Shown here: positions 54,768-64,000 of the stretch, one piece after another
How the letters are laid out: every line of letters starts with the position of its first letter
How positions within the stretch are numbered: position 1 is the first letter of the stretch
From: Capsicum annuum
Lineage: Eukaryota > Streptophyta > Magnoliopsida > Solanales > Solanaceae
NCBI RefSeq assembly: GCF_002878395.1
Contig: NC_061121.1
Location: 11,082,662-11,146,661, forward strand
Direction of reading: 5' to 3'
Length of the DNA stretch: 64,000 nucleotides
The notes under the pieces: generated by a model
Seen by the model: only the letters and a program-made list of their open reading frames with translations
Database searches by the model: none
Told to the model about the DNA's origin: nothing
Translations under genes and position numbers: made by a program

Positions 54768-55559
54768 ATCTTCAAATAAAATGACCTACACCACATAAAA
54801 TATATATTAAATCTTTGTACAAAGTGAAAGCTTATACTGTAAGGAATTGTTAATCACACTTTTCTGAGAAATTAAAAAAAATTCAATTAATACGTGCTAA
54901 GCTTAGCTTGGCATTTTATTTTTCAATAATTGAAAATCATTTCCTCTATCAATATGTACCTTCATATTGTTATTAGTTATATATTCATAGATGCCTTTAC
55001 AACACGACATTATGCAATTTCAATAAGAAGTATGATAACAAATAACTACTTATGTGTTAATAAATATGCATTGAAACGATAATACAATGTATTAACTACA
55101 ACGTAACTGGCATTGACTATAATACTAAAACATGCAATTAATACAATTATGAACAATTTTTACAAACAACTTGTGCTTATATAAATATTTTATATTCGCA
55201 TAAATTATATGAATTGATAAATAATATAGCATGTAATAAAAACAGAACAGATAGTATTTTCAATATAATATTACTATTATATTAAGTCTTATATGGAAAC
55301 AAAACAATCAATCTTTTTATCTTCTTTTGCAGCACCTACCATTAGTTTAATTAATGTATCATTTTTTTTTCAATAAATACCGACAAAATTGAAATTCAAT
55401 TCAATTCAATAATAAACAACACCAATGTAATTAAACTAATTAATACTAATAAAAAACTAATACTCATGCAAACAACTATTTTTACATGATTTTTATTCAC
55501 TAACTCTTATCAACAATAAAAAAAATTAAAAATCATTCATTCTTTCATGTTTACGGACC
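54768..55559. other. A+T-rich gap between outer Copia gag and protease
   Basis: About 790 bases with no coding similarity, poorer in G than the flanks. Either an insertion of noncoding DNA or an intergenic spacer of the element. No terminal repeats seen. Confidence 0.4.
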
Positions 55560-55667
55560 CATCACCAATCAAATAATCAATTTTTCCTTTTGGGTGCTTG
55601 AAAAGTGTCTGCTACATCCGAGCATGTGATGTCAATATTATTTTCAGAGAGAAAGTTACCCTCAAAA
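55560..55667 (-). pseudogene. Outer Copia gag, distal part
   Basis: Reads NFLSENNIDITCSDVADTFQ, a broken APKRKN, then GSVN-like text. This continues the gag interrupted at 60862 by the inner Copia element. Together with the TTTCT duplication it proves the insertion. Confidence 0.6.
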
Positions 55668-55672
55668 TTTCT

Positions 55673-56014
55673 TGTGAAATAGAAGGATTGCAGCTTGATA
55701 GCTTGCAATCAAGGAGAAGAAGAAGATAAACAGAAGCTGAATTTTCATTATTCTCACTTGAAGCTTTATAGTTATGAGTCTATTTATTGACTTGAGTTAA
55801 GATTAGCTAAGAATGAGCTAAGAAGTGAATCATGTATCCAGCTCATTGACAACTCATTGTAACTAACTAATCATTATCTAACAACCTCTAACAATCTATA
55901 CAGTTGAATCATCTATTTGCTAACTAACTAACTGATGACTAACTACCCTATCAGTTTTGCACATCAATGGAATAGGTAGTCGTATATGTGTTAGTGTATG
56001 TAGTATTCAAAACA
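55673..56014 (-). repeat. Inner Copia 3' LTR
   Basis: 342 bases. In element orientation TGTTTTGAATACTACATACA ... CTTCTATTTCACA. Contains an ACTAACTAACTA microrepeat and, in element sense, GTCAATAAATAGACTC as probable TATA region. Confidence 0.92.
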
Positions 56015-56030
56015 CTCCCCCTCAAGCTGC
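56015..56030 (-). other. Inner Copia polypurine tract
   Basis: CAGCTTGAGGGGGAG on the minus strand, directly before the 3' LTR. Confidence 0.85.
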
Positions 56031-56379
56031 AGGGTGCATAATGTTTAGCAAACCAAGTTTGCTGAGTAAATGAGTATGTTGAGCAAACATTAGGCCCTTG
56101 GTAAGCAGGTCAGCAAGTTGATCACTAGATTGAACATATAGAGCCTTAATCAAGCCATCTTTAATCTTGTACCTAATGAAGTGACAGTCAATCTTAATGT
56201 GTTTGGTTCTCTGATGAAATACAGGGTTATTGGCCAGATGAATGGTTGAATTACTATCACTGAAGACTAAAACAAGAAAGGTGACATGAACCCTGAGTTC
56301 CTGAAATAAACCTACTAGCCAAGTGAGCTCTGCAACAGCTTAAGCCATGCTTATGTACTCAGCTTCAGCAAAACTCTTG

Positions 56380-57640
56380 GAAATAATGTGTTGTTTTTTT
56401 TATTTCCATTATATTAGTGATTCACCAAAGTGAATGGTATAACCAGTAACTGATCTTCTAGTGTTGGGGCAAGTAGCCCAATCTGAGTCACACCAGCAAG
56501 TTAGAGTAGTAGAAGGCTCAGTCTTAAACCAGACACCTTGACCAAAAGAACCTTTAAGGTATCTTACCATCCTAGTAGCTGCTTCCCAGTGAGATTTCTT
56601 GGGGTGTTGCATGAATTGGCTGAGAGTTTGAACAACAAAGTTAATGACTGGCTTTGTAATAGTGGCATACATAAGTTTGCCAATAAGTCTTTGGTAAGGT
56701 GAAACGTTAGACAAAAACTCATCATCTTGTTCACCTATGGCTTGATCATACTCAATTGAGGTTAACCTGGCATTAGATTCTAGAGTGGTGATAGCCGATT
56801 TAGAAACACTAAGCCCTGTGTCAACAATCAACTCAAGAATATAATTCCTTTGGTTCAATATGATCCCTGGTGCTGATCTTAAAACTTTAATTCCTAAAAA
56901 TACTTGAGATCCCCCAAGTCATTCATTTTAAACTACTGATGCAACTTGATTTTTGTTGCATTGATCAATGATGCACTGCTCCCAGTTATTAACAAATAAT
57001 CAACATATACAAGCACTATAACAGTATCATTAAATTAATGCAAAGTGAATAGGGAATAGTCATGTACACTCTAGTTAAAACCATCATCAATTAAAGCATG
57101 GGTGAGCTTCAGATTGCACTACCTGAAGGCCTACTTAAGACCATATAAGGATTTGATCAACTTATACACCTTGTGCTCCCCTTGTCTTTTAAATCCTTCT
57201 GGCATTTTCATGTAGACTTCCTACTCAAATCCCCTTGGAGGAATTCATTATGCACATCCATTTGATGAAGATTCTAACCTTTAGATGCAGTTACTGCAAT
57301 CAAACATCTGATTGTAACCATCTTAGCCAGTGGTGAGAAGGTTTTATGATAATATAACCCCTTCTATTTGTTATATCCTTTGTCCACTAATCTTTCTTTG
57401 AACCTCTCCACTTCACCATTTAAAAGATATTTGATTTTGTATATCTATTTGAAACTAACAGTATTCTTTCTTTTAGGTAGATCAACAATGATCCATGTGT
57501 TGTTAGCTTCCAAGGCCTGAATCTCTAACTTCATAGCTTCCACCCACGTTGCATCTTTTGTAGCTTGTTAAATAACATTGATAAGCAAGACTCAAAATTT
57601 TGTAAGACAGACAGTTGGCTAATGGATGTTTGCATCTCTG
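56380..57640 (-). pseudogene. Inner Copia reverse transcriptase and RNase H
   Basis: RT pieces lie between 57640 and 56870 in several frames (MKLEIQALEANNTWIIVDLP, GLKQA-like and MKMPEGFKRQGEHKVYKLIK wording). The catalytic box reads VYVDYLLITGSSAS: the second Asp of YVDD is Tyr (TAT at 56998-56996). The RNase H frame 56858-56409 shows SPYQRLIGKLMYATITKPVI, FVVQTLSQFMQHPKKSHWEA and CWCDSDWATCPNTRRSVTGY. The domain end continues, after a shift near 56410, towards 56300. Many stops lie in the RT part. Confidence 0.82.
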
Positions 57641-57649
57641 GTTTCTAGA

Positions 57650-58980
57650 AGTGTAAACATAATCAAGCATCCACACTGGTGGTTTGCTTGTTCTTGTTGG
57701 TCTATTGGAAGAGGTTAAGGTAGGGAATAGTCATCTTGATATGTTTCTTCATGAGTGGTGCCAGGTGAAGCTGCACCAGGTACTACAGCATCAAAAATGC
57801 TTTCCTCCTAAATTGGAGCTTCTTCAGTAATACTATCAGTAGTTGTCTCAGGAAATATTTCATCATCTATGGGGATCAAGAATTCAGTGATATCTTTTTT
57901 AGATGAGGAAGATTGTGTGTTTTGTACTGGTGATGAAGAAAAGGGAAATGCATCTTCATGAAACACAACATCTCTACTAACTAATAGTCTCTTTGAGGTG
58001 AAATCTAGCAGCAAATATCCCTTTTGAGACTCTGAATATCCCACCAATACTGCAGGTTTGTCTCTTTCTGTGAATTTATCACCTCTAGGTAGGATAATGA
58101 CATAGCATAAGCAACCAAATACACTGAGATGATATAGCTTGGGATCCTTGGAAGTCATCAACTGAAATGGGCTCTTACCACTCATAACAGAAGATGGTAA
58201 CCTGTTTATTAGATATACTGTAGTCTTTACACATAGTCCCCAATACTTAATGGGCAAGTGAGATTGAAACTTAAGTGCTCTGGATATGTTTAATATATTT
58301 TTGTGCTTCCTCTCCATAACTCTATTCTGTTGAGGAGTGTGAGGACAGCTGGTCTGATGTAGAATGCCCAGGGACTAGAACAATGTCTTACATTGACAGT
58401 TAATAAATTTAGTTCCATTATTAGATCTAATGGTTTTCACCACTATTCCAAACTGAGTTCTAATCAAGGAAATAAATATTTTAATGGCCACCATGGACTC
58501 AGACTTTAACTGCAACAGGTGCACCCAAGTGTACCTACTATGGCCATTTACCACAGTCAAGAAATAGCATTTGATGTCAAAAGTAGAAGTTTTATATGGA
58601 CCCCATAAATCCATGTGGACAAGTTCAAAACAAGTAGAGAATTTAGTAGTACTTGTAGGAAATGACAATCTTGTCTATTTAGCTAGTACATTTATTCAAT
58701 ATATTTACATCACTAGGATTCTTCAGAATGTCCAAACACTTGAGAACCTGAGCAGCAGGGTGTCCAAGTCTTTGGTGCCATAAGCTGCAACTGGAAGTTG
58801 AGAATTCTGCAATGAATCTGCAGGTTTTTGATCTGGACTGATTAGTATCTCCTATCCAACCACCTTTAAGAACATATAATCCACTCTCTTGTTTACCAAT
58901 CCCCTTCATATTTCCATTGAAGAGGTCCTAAAAGATACAAAAATTAGGATAAAAGGATACAAAGTAAGAAAGCTCCTTAG
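57650..58980 (-). pseudogene. Inner Copia integrase
   Basis: Gag-pre-integrase/zinc-binding part SLWHQRLGHPAAQVLKCLDI (about 58780-58720). Core: FELVHMDLWGPYKTSTFDIK (first Asp), TVVNGHSRYTWVHLLQLKSE, VKTIRSNNGTKFINC (second Asp replaced by Asn in SNNG), then after a stop MERKHKNILNISRALKFQSH. Distal domain: VFGCLCYVIILPRGDKFTER and AVLVGYSESQKGYLLLDFTS. Stops lie near 58375 and 58320. The catalytic D-to-N change is a further inactivating lesion. Confidence 0.82.
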
Positions 58981-60355
58981 TTATCTTTGTAACAGACAAC
59001 AAATTGAGTTTGGAGTCTGGAACAGTAGAACATCTTTGATCACATCATCTGTAAAAATGTAAGCTTTTCTAGTATGTGATATTGTCACTTCATCACCTGT
59101 TGAGAGGTGCAACTTGTCCGAATATTTAGAGTCTAATATGGTACTTCTTTTGAATAAGTGTCTATGTGCAGACACATGATGTGTAGAACCTGAGTCTATA
59201 ATCCAACTGTCAGGACATGCTTTGGATAAGAAATAAGTAGTAATACCTGTCATATTTACTTGCTTCATATCTTTTGTATCTTTGCTCAACATGGTCATAT
59301 TTTGAATGTACTTCTCCTCAGTGAATGTGTGAGGCTAAGACAGTGGTGCCCGAGTCACTTTAGGACTAGAACTAGCAGTATCAACCTGACTAGCTACCAT
59401 GTTTGGAGCCTGAGAAGCCTTGTTACCAGTATTGACAAAGTTGTTACCACCATTATGTGTGGAGAAGTTATTACTTCCAGTATTCGGTGATCTAAAGTTA
59501 GAGTTGTAGCCTTGTTTCTTTTTATTTTTTCCAGTCATTTGTATACCCTACCAACTTATAACAAGTTTCCTTGGTATGACCCAAAAGATGGCAGTAATCA
59601 CACTTTCTGCCTTTATAGTTAGTGTTGCTTTGTCCAAAATCATAATTTCGATTCACTTGTATAGAAAGTGGTTCTGATCTATTAGTTACAATCATCATAT
59701 AAGCTGAATGTTGGATTTTATCCTCTATAAGCATAGCATAAGCTTGGTTAAGAGTAGGAGTCACTTCTTTAAGCAATATCTTCCAGCTTGATCATAGGAC
59801 TCATTTAGGCCACTTAAAATCTGTAAAAGTCTAAGTTAAAACATATGATCTGAGTACTCTCTAGACTTAGGGCAATCACAACTAGGATTTTGCACTAGTA
59901 CATCATACTCACTCCATAAACTCTTCAATTTGGTAAAATAAGCTGAGATTGAGTCTGTACCTTGAGAGTGCATATTAATTTCATGATGCAATTGATATAT
60001 ATGCATATGATACACCTTGGCACATCTCTCCTTCAAGTCTTCTCAAACTGCACAAGCATTCATGGCATAAATAATTCTAGATAACAGACTTTAACTTACA
60101 GCGTTTATGATCCACAAAAGCACAATTGCATTACATATTTCCCACTACTCATGAAGTTCTTCTCTATACCATTCCTTGATGCAGGTTCTAGTGACAAATC
60201 CAAACTTTCTCTTCCCTACGAGAGCAATACGCATCGATCGACTCCATAAACTATAATTTTCTAAACCAGTTAACTTGATTGGAACAAGTACAACACTGGA
60301 ACTATCAGATGCACCAATAAAAAAATGGATCACTTCGATCAATTTTAGGTGCCAT
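58981..60355 (-). pseudogene. Inner Copia gag, zinc knuckle and protease
   Basis: Start ATG at 60355 (MAPKIDRSD). An extra A in a run near 60325 shifts the frame, after which IGASDSSSVVLVPIKLTGLE and NYSLWSRSMRIALVGKRKFG are read. The gag middle is at 60036-59836 (HEINMHSQGTDSISAYFTKL). The knuckle CDYCHLLGHTKETC at about 59610-59565 has all CCHC ligands. Protease: SWIIDSGSTHHVSAHRHLF (59210-59155) with the DSG active site. Stops or shifts are near 60040, 59830, 59530 and 58980. Gag packages the RNA, protease matures the polyprotein. Confidence 0.82.
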
Positions 60356-60504
60356 GATGGATAGGATGTAATGCAATGTAGATCAAAATTACGAAGAAGA
60401 AGAAACTGGAAAACAGGGATCGAAGATGTACTGAAACAGCGATCTCAAATTGCACAGAGAATTTAGTGAAATGCGATAAAAAACACACTTAGTGTTTTGC
60501 TCAT

Positions 60505-60517
60505 GGTTCTGATACCA
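60505..60517 (-). other. Inner Copia primer-binding site (tRNA-Met)
   Basis: TGGTATCAGAACC on the minus strand immediately follows the 5' LTR end. It is complementary to the 3' end of initiator tRNA-Met, the usual Copia primer. Confidence 0.9.
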
Positions 60518-60856
60518 TGTGAAATAGAAGGATTGCATATTGATAGCTTGCAATCAAGGAGAAGAAGAAGATAAACGGAAGCTAAATTTTCATTATTCTC
60601 ACTTGAAGCTTTACAGTTATGAGTCTATTTATAGACTTGAGTTAAGATGAGCTAAGAATGAGATAAGAAGTTAATTATGTATCTAGATCATTGATAGCTC
60701 ATTGTAACTAACTAATCATTATCTAACAACCTCTAACAATCTATACAGTTTACTCATCTATCGACTAACTAACTAACTGACTAACTACCCTATCAGTTTT
60801 ACACATCAATGGAACAGGTAGTCGTATATGTGTCAGTGTATGTAGTAGTCAAAACG
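60518..60856 (-). repeat. Inner Copia 5' LTR
   Basis: 339 bases, matches 55673-56014. The first base of the element-sense end has mutated (CGTTTTGAC versus TGTTTTGAA). GTCTATAAATAGACTC in element sense (about 60624-60639) is the TATA region. Confidence 0.92.
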
Positions 60857-60861
60857 TTTCT

Positions 60862-61778
60862 CTCTTTCTTCTTTAGTGATGCTTGTAAAGATCAACCAAG
60901 TGCTTGAGAGGACGACAGTCACATGAACAGTGTCCTTTTTTACCACATCAAAAATAAGTAATTGCTTCATGTTTCTCATCTTTTCTCTTTTTGTTCGATG
61001 AATGATTAACACCCATTAACACCCAGAACAGGGTTCATTTCTTGGTCATCATCACCATGACCATGACTACGACCACGACCACGTCCACAACCACAATCAA
61101 GACCACGACCACGACCACAACCACATCCACGATCAGGGCCACGACCTTTTCCACGCCTTGCATGGTGAGCATGGACATCATTCACCTCAGGTATTGGTGC
61201 AGATCCAGTAGGTCTATTCTCGTAAATTTTCATTAACAAATCATTATTTTGTTCAACCACGAGAAGATGAGAACTCAGTTCGTATACTTCTTGAAACCTT
61301 TTTCTTGATGTTACTATTGCAATAGTACATTTGATGCATGAAAAGTGGAGAGCGTCTTTTCCATGATAACGTCATCATTGACCGTCTCTCCACATAGTTT
61401 CAATTGAGAAAAAATTCTAAACATGACAAAATTGTACTCATGAACAAACTTATAGTCTTGAAACTTTAGATGCATCCATTCATATCGTTCTTTCGGAAGG
61501 ATGGCCATCTTTAAGTGGTCAAACCTTTCGTTTAGGTTATTCCACAATACGAGTGGATCCTTAGTAGTAAGGTATTCAATTTTCAGAATTTCGTCAAGAT
61601 GACGGAAGAAAATCATAGACTTAGTACGATTTTGACTAGATGCTGTATTTTCTTTCTTTATGGCATCTCCAAGACCCATAGCATCTAGGTGGATTTCAAT
61701 ATTCAGCACCCATGAAATATAGTTCTTTCCCGAACTTCGAAGGGCAACGAACTCACACTTCGTAAGATTGTTAGACAT
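60862..61778 (-). pseudogene. Outer Copia gag, proximal part
   Basis: Starts MSNNLTKCEFVALRSSGKNY at 61778 and continues WVLNIEIHLDAMGLGDAI, LVLWNNLNERFDHLKMAILP and RYEWMHLKFQDYKFVHEYN, then a stop at 61314. After a frame change it reads a Gly/Arg-rich basic region (KGRGPDRGCGCGRGRGLDC, 61150-61060) and a zinc knuckle remnant CGKKGHCSCDCRPLKHLV (60945-60895) preceded by a stop. The inner element is inserted after RRKRE at 60861. Confidence 0.8.
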
Positions 61779-61894
61779 ATGAAAAAGGGAAGAAAAGTAA
61801 TACCTTAGCCTTCAAAAGGGCAACAAACTCACACTTCGTAAGATTGTTAGACATATGAAAAAGGGAAGACAAATAGTACCTTAGCCTTCAAATT
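61741..61894. repeat. Tandem duplication of ~77 bp over the gag start
   Basis: AACTCACACTTCGTAAGATT and GTTAGACATATGAAAAAGGG occur at 61749-61790 and again at 61826-61867. This duplicates the beginning of outer gag together with its leader, creating a short upstream copy of the start codon. Confidence 0.85.
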
Positions 61895-62200
61895 TGAGAT
61901 GGTGGAGTCTCGTGCTTATAATGTGTTATAAAACAATAAAGAACAAAGAAGAAGAGTAGAGAGAATAGAGAGAATAATTGTTATTTCTCTTCGGGGATGA
62001 TTTATAATGAAGGAAGCACTTCTATTTATAGAAAAAATTTACTCGTAGTTTCTGAGTAAAAGACAGATACTTCAATAACCTAATAGAAATGAAGTAGATC
62101 TTGATAGACATTCACTACAATTGATATACATTAATATAAATATGCAATATTTTTTCTTAAGTAAGAATATTGTTAAATAAACACGTCTTAGTAACATCAC
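61895..62200 (-). promoter_or_regulatory. Outer Copia 5' LTR/leader remnant with TATA box
   Basis: On the minus strand TATAAATA (62030-62023) precedes a C/T-rich leader with CTCTCTATTCTCTCTACTC, then TTATAACACATTATAAGCAC and GAGACTCCACCATCTC. The latter resembles the end of LTR and primer-binding area of Solanaceae Copia elements. The outer LTR boundary is unclear because the 3' partner is lost. Confidence 0.5.
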
Positions 62201-62202
62201 GA

Positions 62203-62412
62203 CTCAACCCATATGAAAAAATTAAAATAAAAATCATAATTTGCTAATTTTTGGACAAACTATTAAAAAAATGAGTGGAAAGGTGAATCTCCTAATTTTT
62301 TTTTGAAAAACTCAATCCATATGAAAAAATGATAAAAAAAAGAAAAGAAATCATAGTTCGCTGATTTTTGGATAAACTATTAAAAAAATGGATGGAGAGG
62401 AGAATCCCCTAA
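62203..62412. repeat. Two imperfect ~105-bp tandem units
   Basis: CTCAACCCATATGAAAAAAT ... TTTTTGGACAAACTATTAAA ... ATCTCCTAATT at 62203-62303 is repeated with few changes at 62309-62412 (CTCAATCCATATGAAAAAAT, TTTTTGGATAAACTATTAAA). Noncoding. Confidence 0.75.
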
Positions 62413-62648
62413 TTATTTTGAAAAGTTATTTAGTAAATGGACATTAAGGGAAGTCACAAACAGTTCTTTGATTTTTGGACGTATTGTACCATTTGATATA
62501 TGTTTTTAGAGAGTGTCCGTTTAGTAAATTGTGGTAAAAAAATTTCCTATTGAAGCTGAACTCCCTTGATTACATATATTTGTGTGTAAAAATTCTAGTG
62601 AGGAAATAAGAGTTAATATATTTAGTAATACATATAGTAATTAACAAT

Positions 62649-62900
62649 TTTCTCCGTTTCATTTTAGTTTGCTCTCTTTCTAAAAATATTTATTTTAATT
62701 TAGTTATCCCCTTGATAAAATTTAGAGGATTTTATTATGTTCTTCCAATTTTACCCTCAACATTAAATGACTAAACAAAATGTATTTACTTAAATTTATA
62801 TTTTTAAAGAATAATTAATACGGCATAAAACTTTAATTAATATTTTTTTAATGAGCGTGTAAAGTCCATAGGGGCCAACTAATATGAATCGGAGGAAGTA
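62649..62900. mobile_element. Stowaway-like (Tc1/mariner) MITE
   Basis: Left end TTTCTCCGTTTCATTTTAGT and right end AACTAATATGAATCGGAGGA are inverted repeats of the CTCCGTTTCA type typical of plant Stowaway elements. About 250 bases, A+T-rich, noncoding. TA dinucleotides flank it, but the exact duplication is unclear. Confidence 0.65.
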
Positions 62901-64000
62901 CTAGTTAATAATCTTACTAAGAAAATAGAATGGGATAAAACATTGATTAATAAACAAGAGTAATGTATATATTTTTACTTCTCTGAATAATTGAGACATC
63001 ACGCAATGTCTAGTAAATGATGTATTCCAATATTGTATATCAACTTTATAAATATTAATGTTGATAATTCCTTGGTGAATAGATCCGTTAAATTATCATT
63101 TGAAAAAATTTGTTAAACATCTATTTTATCCTTATTTTAAAGATCATGTTTGAGGAAAAATTTTCCACAAAAAAAGTTTAAATTAGTCGGTAACCATATT
63201 TATAATTTTTTTTAAATGTCTAAATCTTTCTCGAAAAATCATTAAATCCTCTCTGATTTTAAATTGAAGGACTTCATTAATATCTTTAAATTATTTTCTT
63301 AGTTTTTCAAAATTAATTAGACGGCGACTCTAATTTTTCAATAAATACCCAAGTCATAAAGCAGTTTTGACTAAAAGTAAAAATAATCATAACATCCAAC
63401 ACTCAATTCTTGACGGATCCGACATGTATGTAATGATATTTTTTATGTTACATTTAGTAATACTTTATGTTCATGTGGTTGTGTATCCTTTGTACCCAAA
63501 TAAATATCTAGGTTCTCTTCAATGATACGATTATATGTGTAAGAGATGTAGGTGTTGATGATGTAAAAGTATGTGGAGTGAATTAAGTGAATGTGGGTTT
63601 GTTGCTAGAAGGAATAAGTTGTCTTTCAAAGATGGCCACATGTTGGTAGATCATTTTTCTTTTGGTCTCTAAAATGGTAAATTAAAAATAGGCCTAACCT
63701 AACACCATGCCTTTAAGTACGCGCGATCTTTCACTTAGGCATCGCAAGTGGACGTCGCTCACTTTTGGCACCTCAAGTAATCATAAAGTGCATCATTTTG
63801 GCACCTTTTGCTGAGTCAGTAAAATAATACTACGTGCGTGTGTTATATGCGCCGATGAGCTGGAAAATAACGAATAAAATGTGGACTGGTGTCATTTTTA
63901 TCCAAATAATTTATAAATAATTAATTTAAATAAAAAAATAACCCCCTCCCCCTAACTTACCCACCCCACTAGTCTTCTTCTTCAAACACCCCATCCATCC
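62901..64000. other. A+T-rich intergenic DNA with a dispersed repeat near the end
   Basis: No gene supported. At about 63690-63830 there is GC-richer text (GGCATCGCAAGTGGACGTCG, GGCACCTCAAGTAATCATAA) resembling a dispersed Solanum repeat of the same style as 22190-22440. The window ends in C-rich sequence without an open frame. Confidence 0.4.

Larger units (their letters stand above)
55673..60856 (-). mobile_element. Inner Ty1/Copia retrotransposon, structurally complete
   Basis: Bounded by LTRs 55673-56014 and 60518-60856 and flanked by TTTCT at 55668-55672 and 60857-60861, a perfect 5-bp target duplication. A primer-binding site and polypurine tract sit at the expected positions. The order gag, protease, integrase, RT, RNase H is Copia. 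LTRs differ at roughly 8 percent of sites by eye. Frameshifts, stops and an RT active-site change make it non-autonomous. It lies within gag of the outer Copia element in the same orientation. Confidence 0.95.
51346..61900 (-). mobile_element. Outer Ty1/Copia element, decayed and split
   Basis: Minus-strand order is leader/LTR remnant, gag (61778-60862), [inserted Copia 60861-55668], gag end (55667-55560), A+T-rich gap, protease, integrase, RT, RNase H, polypurine tract (TTAGGGGGAGTT at about 51445). The order PR-INT-RT-RH identifies Copia. Its 3' LTR is truncated to at most ~90 bases where it meets the gypsy remnant. Multiple stops and frame changes show it is inactive. Confidence 0.8.

Noticed and set aside
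61042..61236. Thr-rich plus-strand frame
   Set aside because: It is the antisense of the Gly/Arg-rich region of the outer Copia gag.
1..64000. tRNA, rRNA, CRISPR or bacterial-type operons
   Set aside because: Nothing with the required structure was seen; the window is plant nuclear repeat DNA and its tandem arrays lack the spacer pattern of CRISPR.

Overview
The window looks like gene-poor, transposon-dense plant nuclear DNA, most likely pericentromeric heterochromatin of a nightshade (Solanaceae, probably Solanum). The evidence is high A+T content, many nested and decayed plant-type transposons, an RTE-type LINE ending in the (TTG)n tail shared with Solanaceae SINEs, and an endogenous pararetrovirus resembling those reported from tomato and tobacco relatives. 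The species is inferred. I see no intact ordinary host gene. The host-derived pieces are a sulfotransferase pseudogene, one exon of a molybdate-anion-transporter-like gene that seems captured by a transposon, and a scrap of plastid rpoA.

Layout. 1-5390: foldback repeats and a 5'-truncated L1-type LINE with endonuclease, RT, zf-RVT and RNase H (+). 7136-11090: a MULE with a broken transposase and a small downstream ORF (+). 11663-11974: the N-terminus of a second MULE transposase (-). 13479-18990: CACTA-like ends with GACCAC/GTGGTC palindromes, around a ~2 kb array of a ~76-bp repeat and captured exons on the minus strand. 18991-20882: a third MULE copy, C-terminal half, with the same small downstream ORF (+). 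21979-24300: a foldback MITE and a DUF1985 pseudogene (-). 24668-33524: a partly tandem endogenous pararetrovirus (+). 34324-35383: the sulfotransferase pseudogene (-). 36407-39509: an LTR-like segment split by an RTE LINE. 39510-49424: a chromodomain Ty3/gypsy element (-) with the plastid insertion. 49425-51345: an LTR and polypurine tract of another gypsy element (-). About 51346-61900: a decayed Copia element (-) whose gag is split by a complete younger Copia element at 55673-60856, proven by a TTTCT target duplication. 61900-64000: Copia LTR remnant, a Stowaway-like MITE and A+T-rich DNA.

Most notable points. (1) Both MULE copies with a 3' half carry a small basic ORF downstream of the transposase, and its core differs mainly by synonymous changes, so it looks like a selected second MULE protein. 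(2) The pararetrovirus leader is followed by several tiny ORFs that include an internally duplicated two-ORF module, and its polyprotein seems to contain two consecutive retropepsin-like modules. (3) A plastid rpoA fragment sits inside a gypsy reverse transcriptase. (4) The CACTA-like region may be a gene-capturing element holding pieces of at least two loci in one spliceable minus-strand unit.
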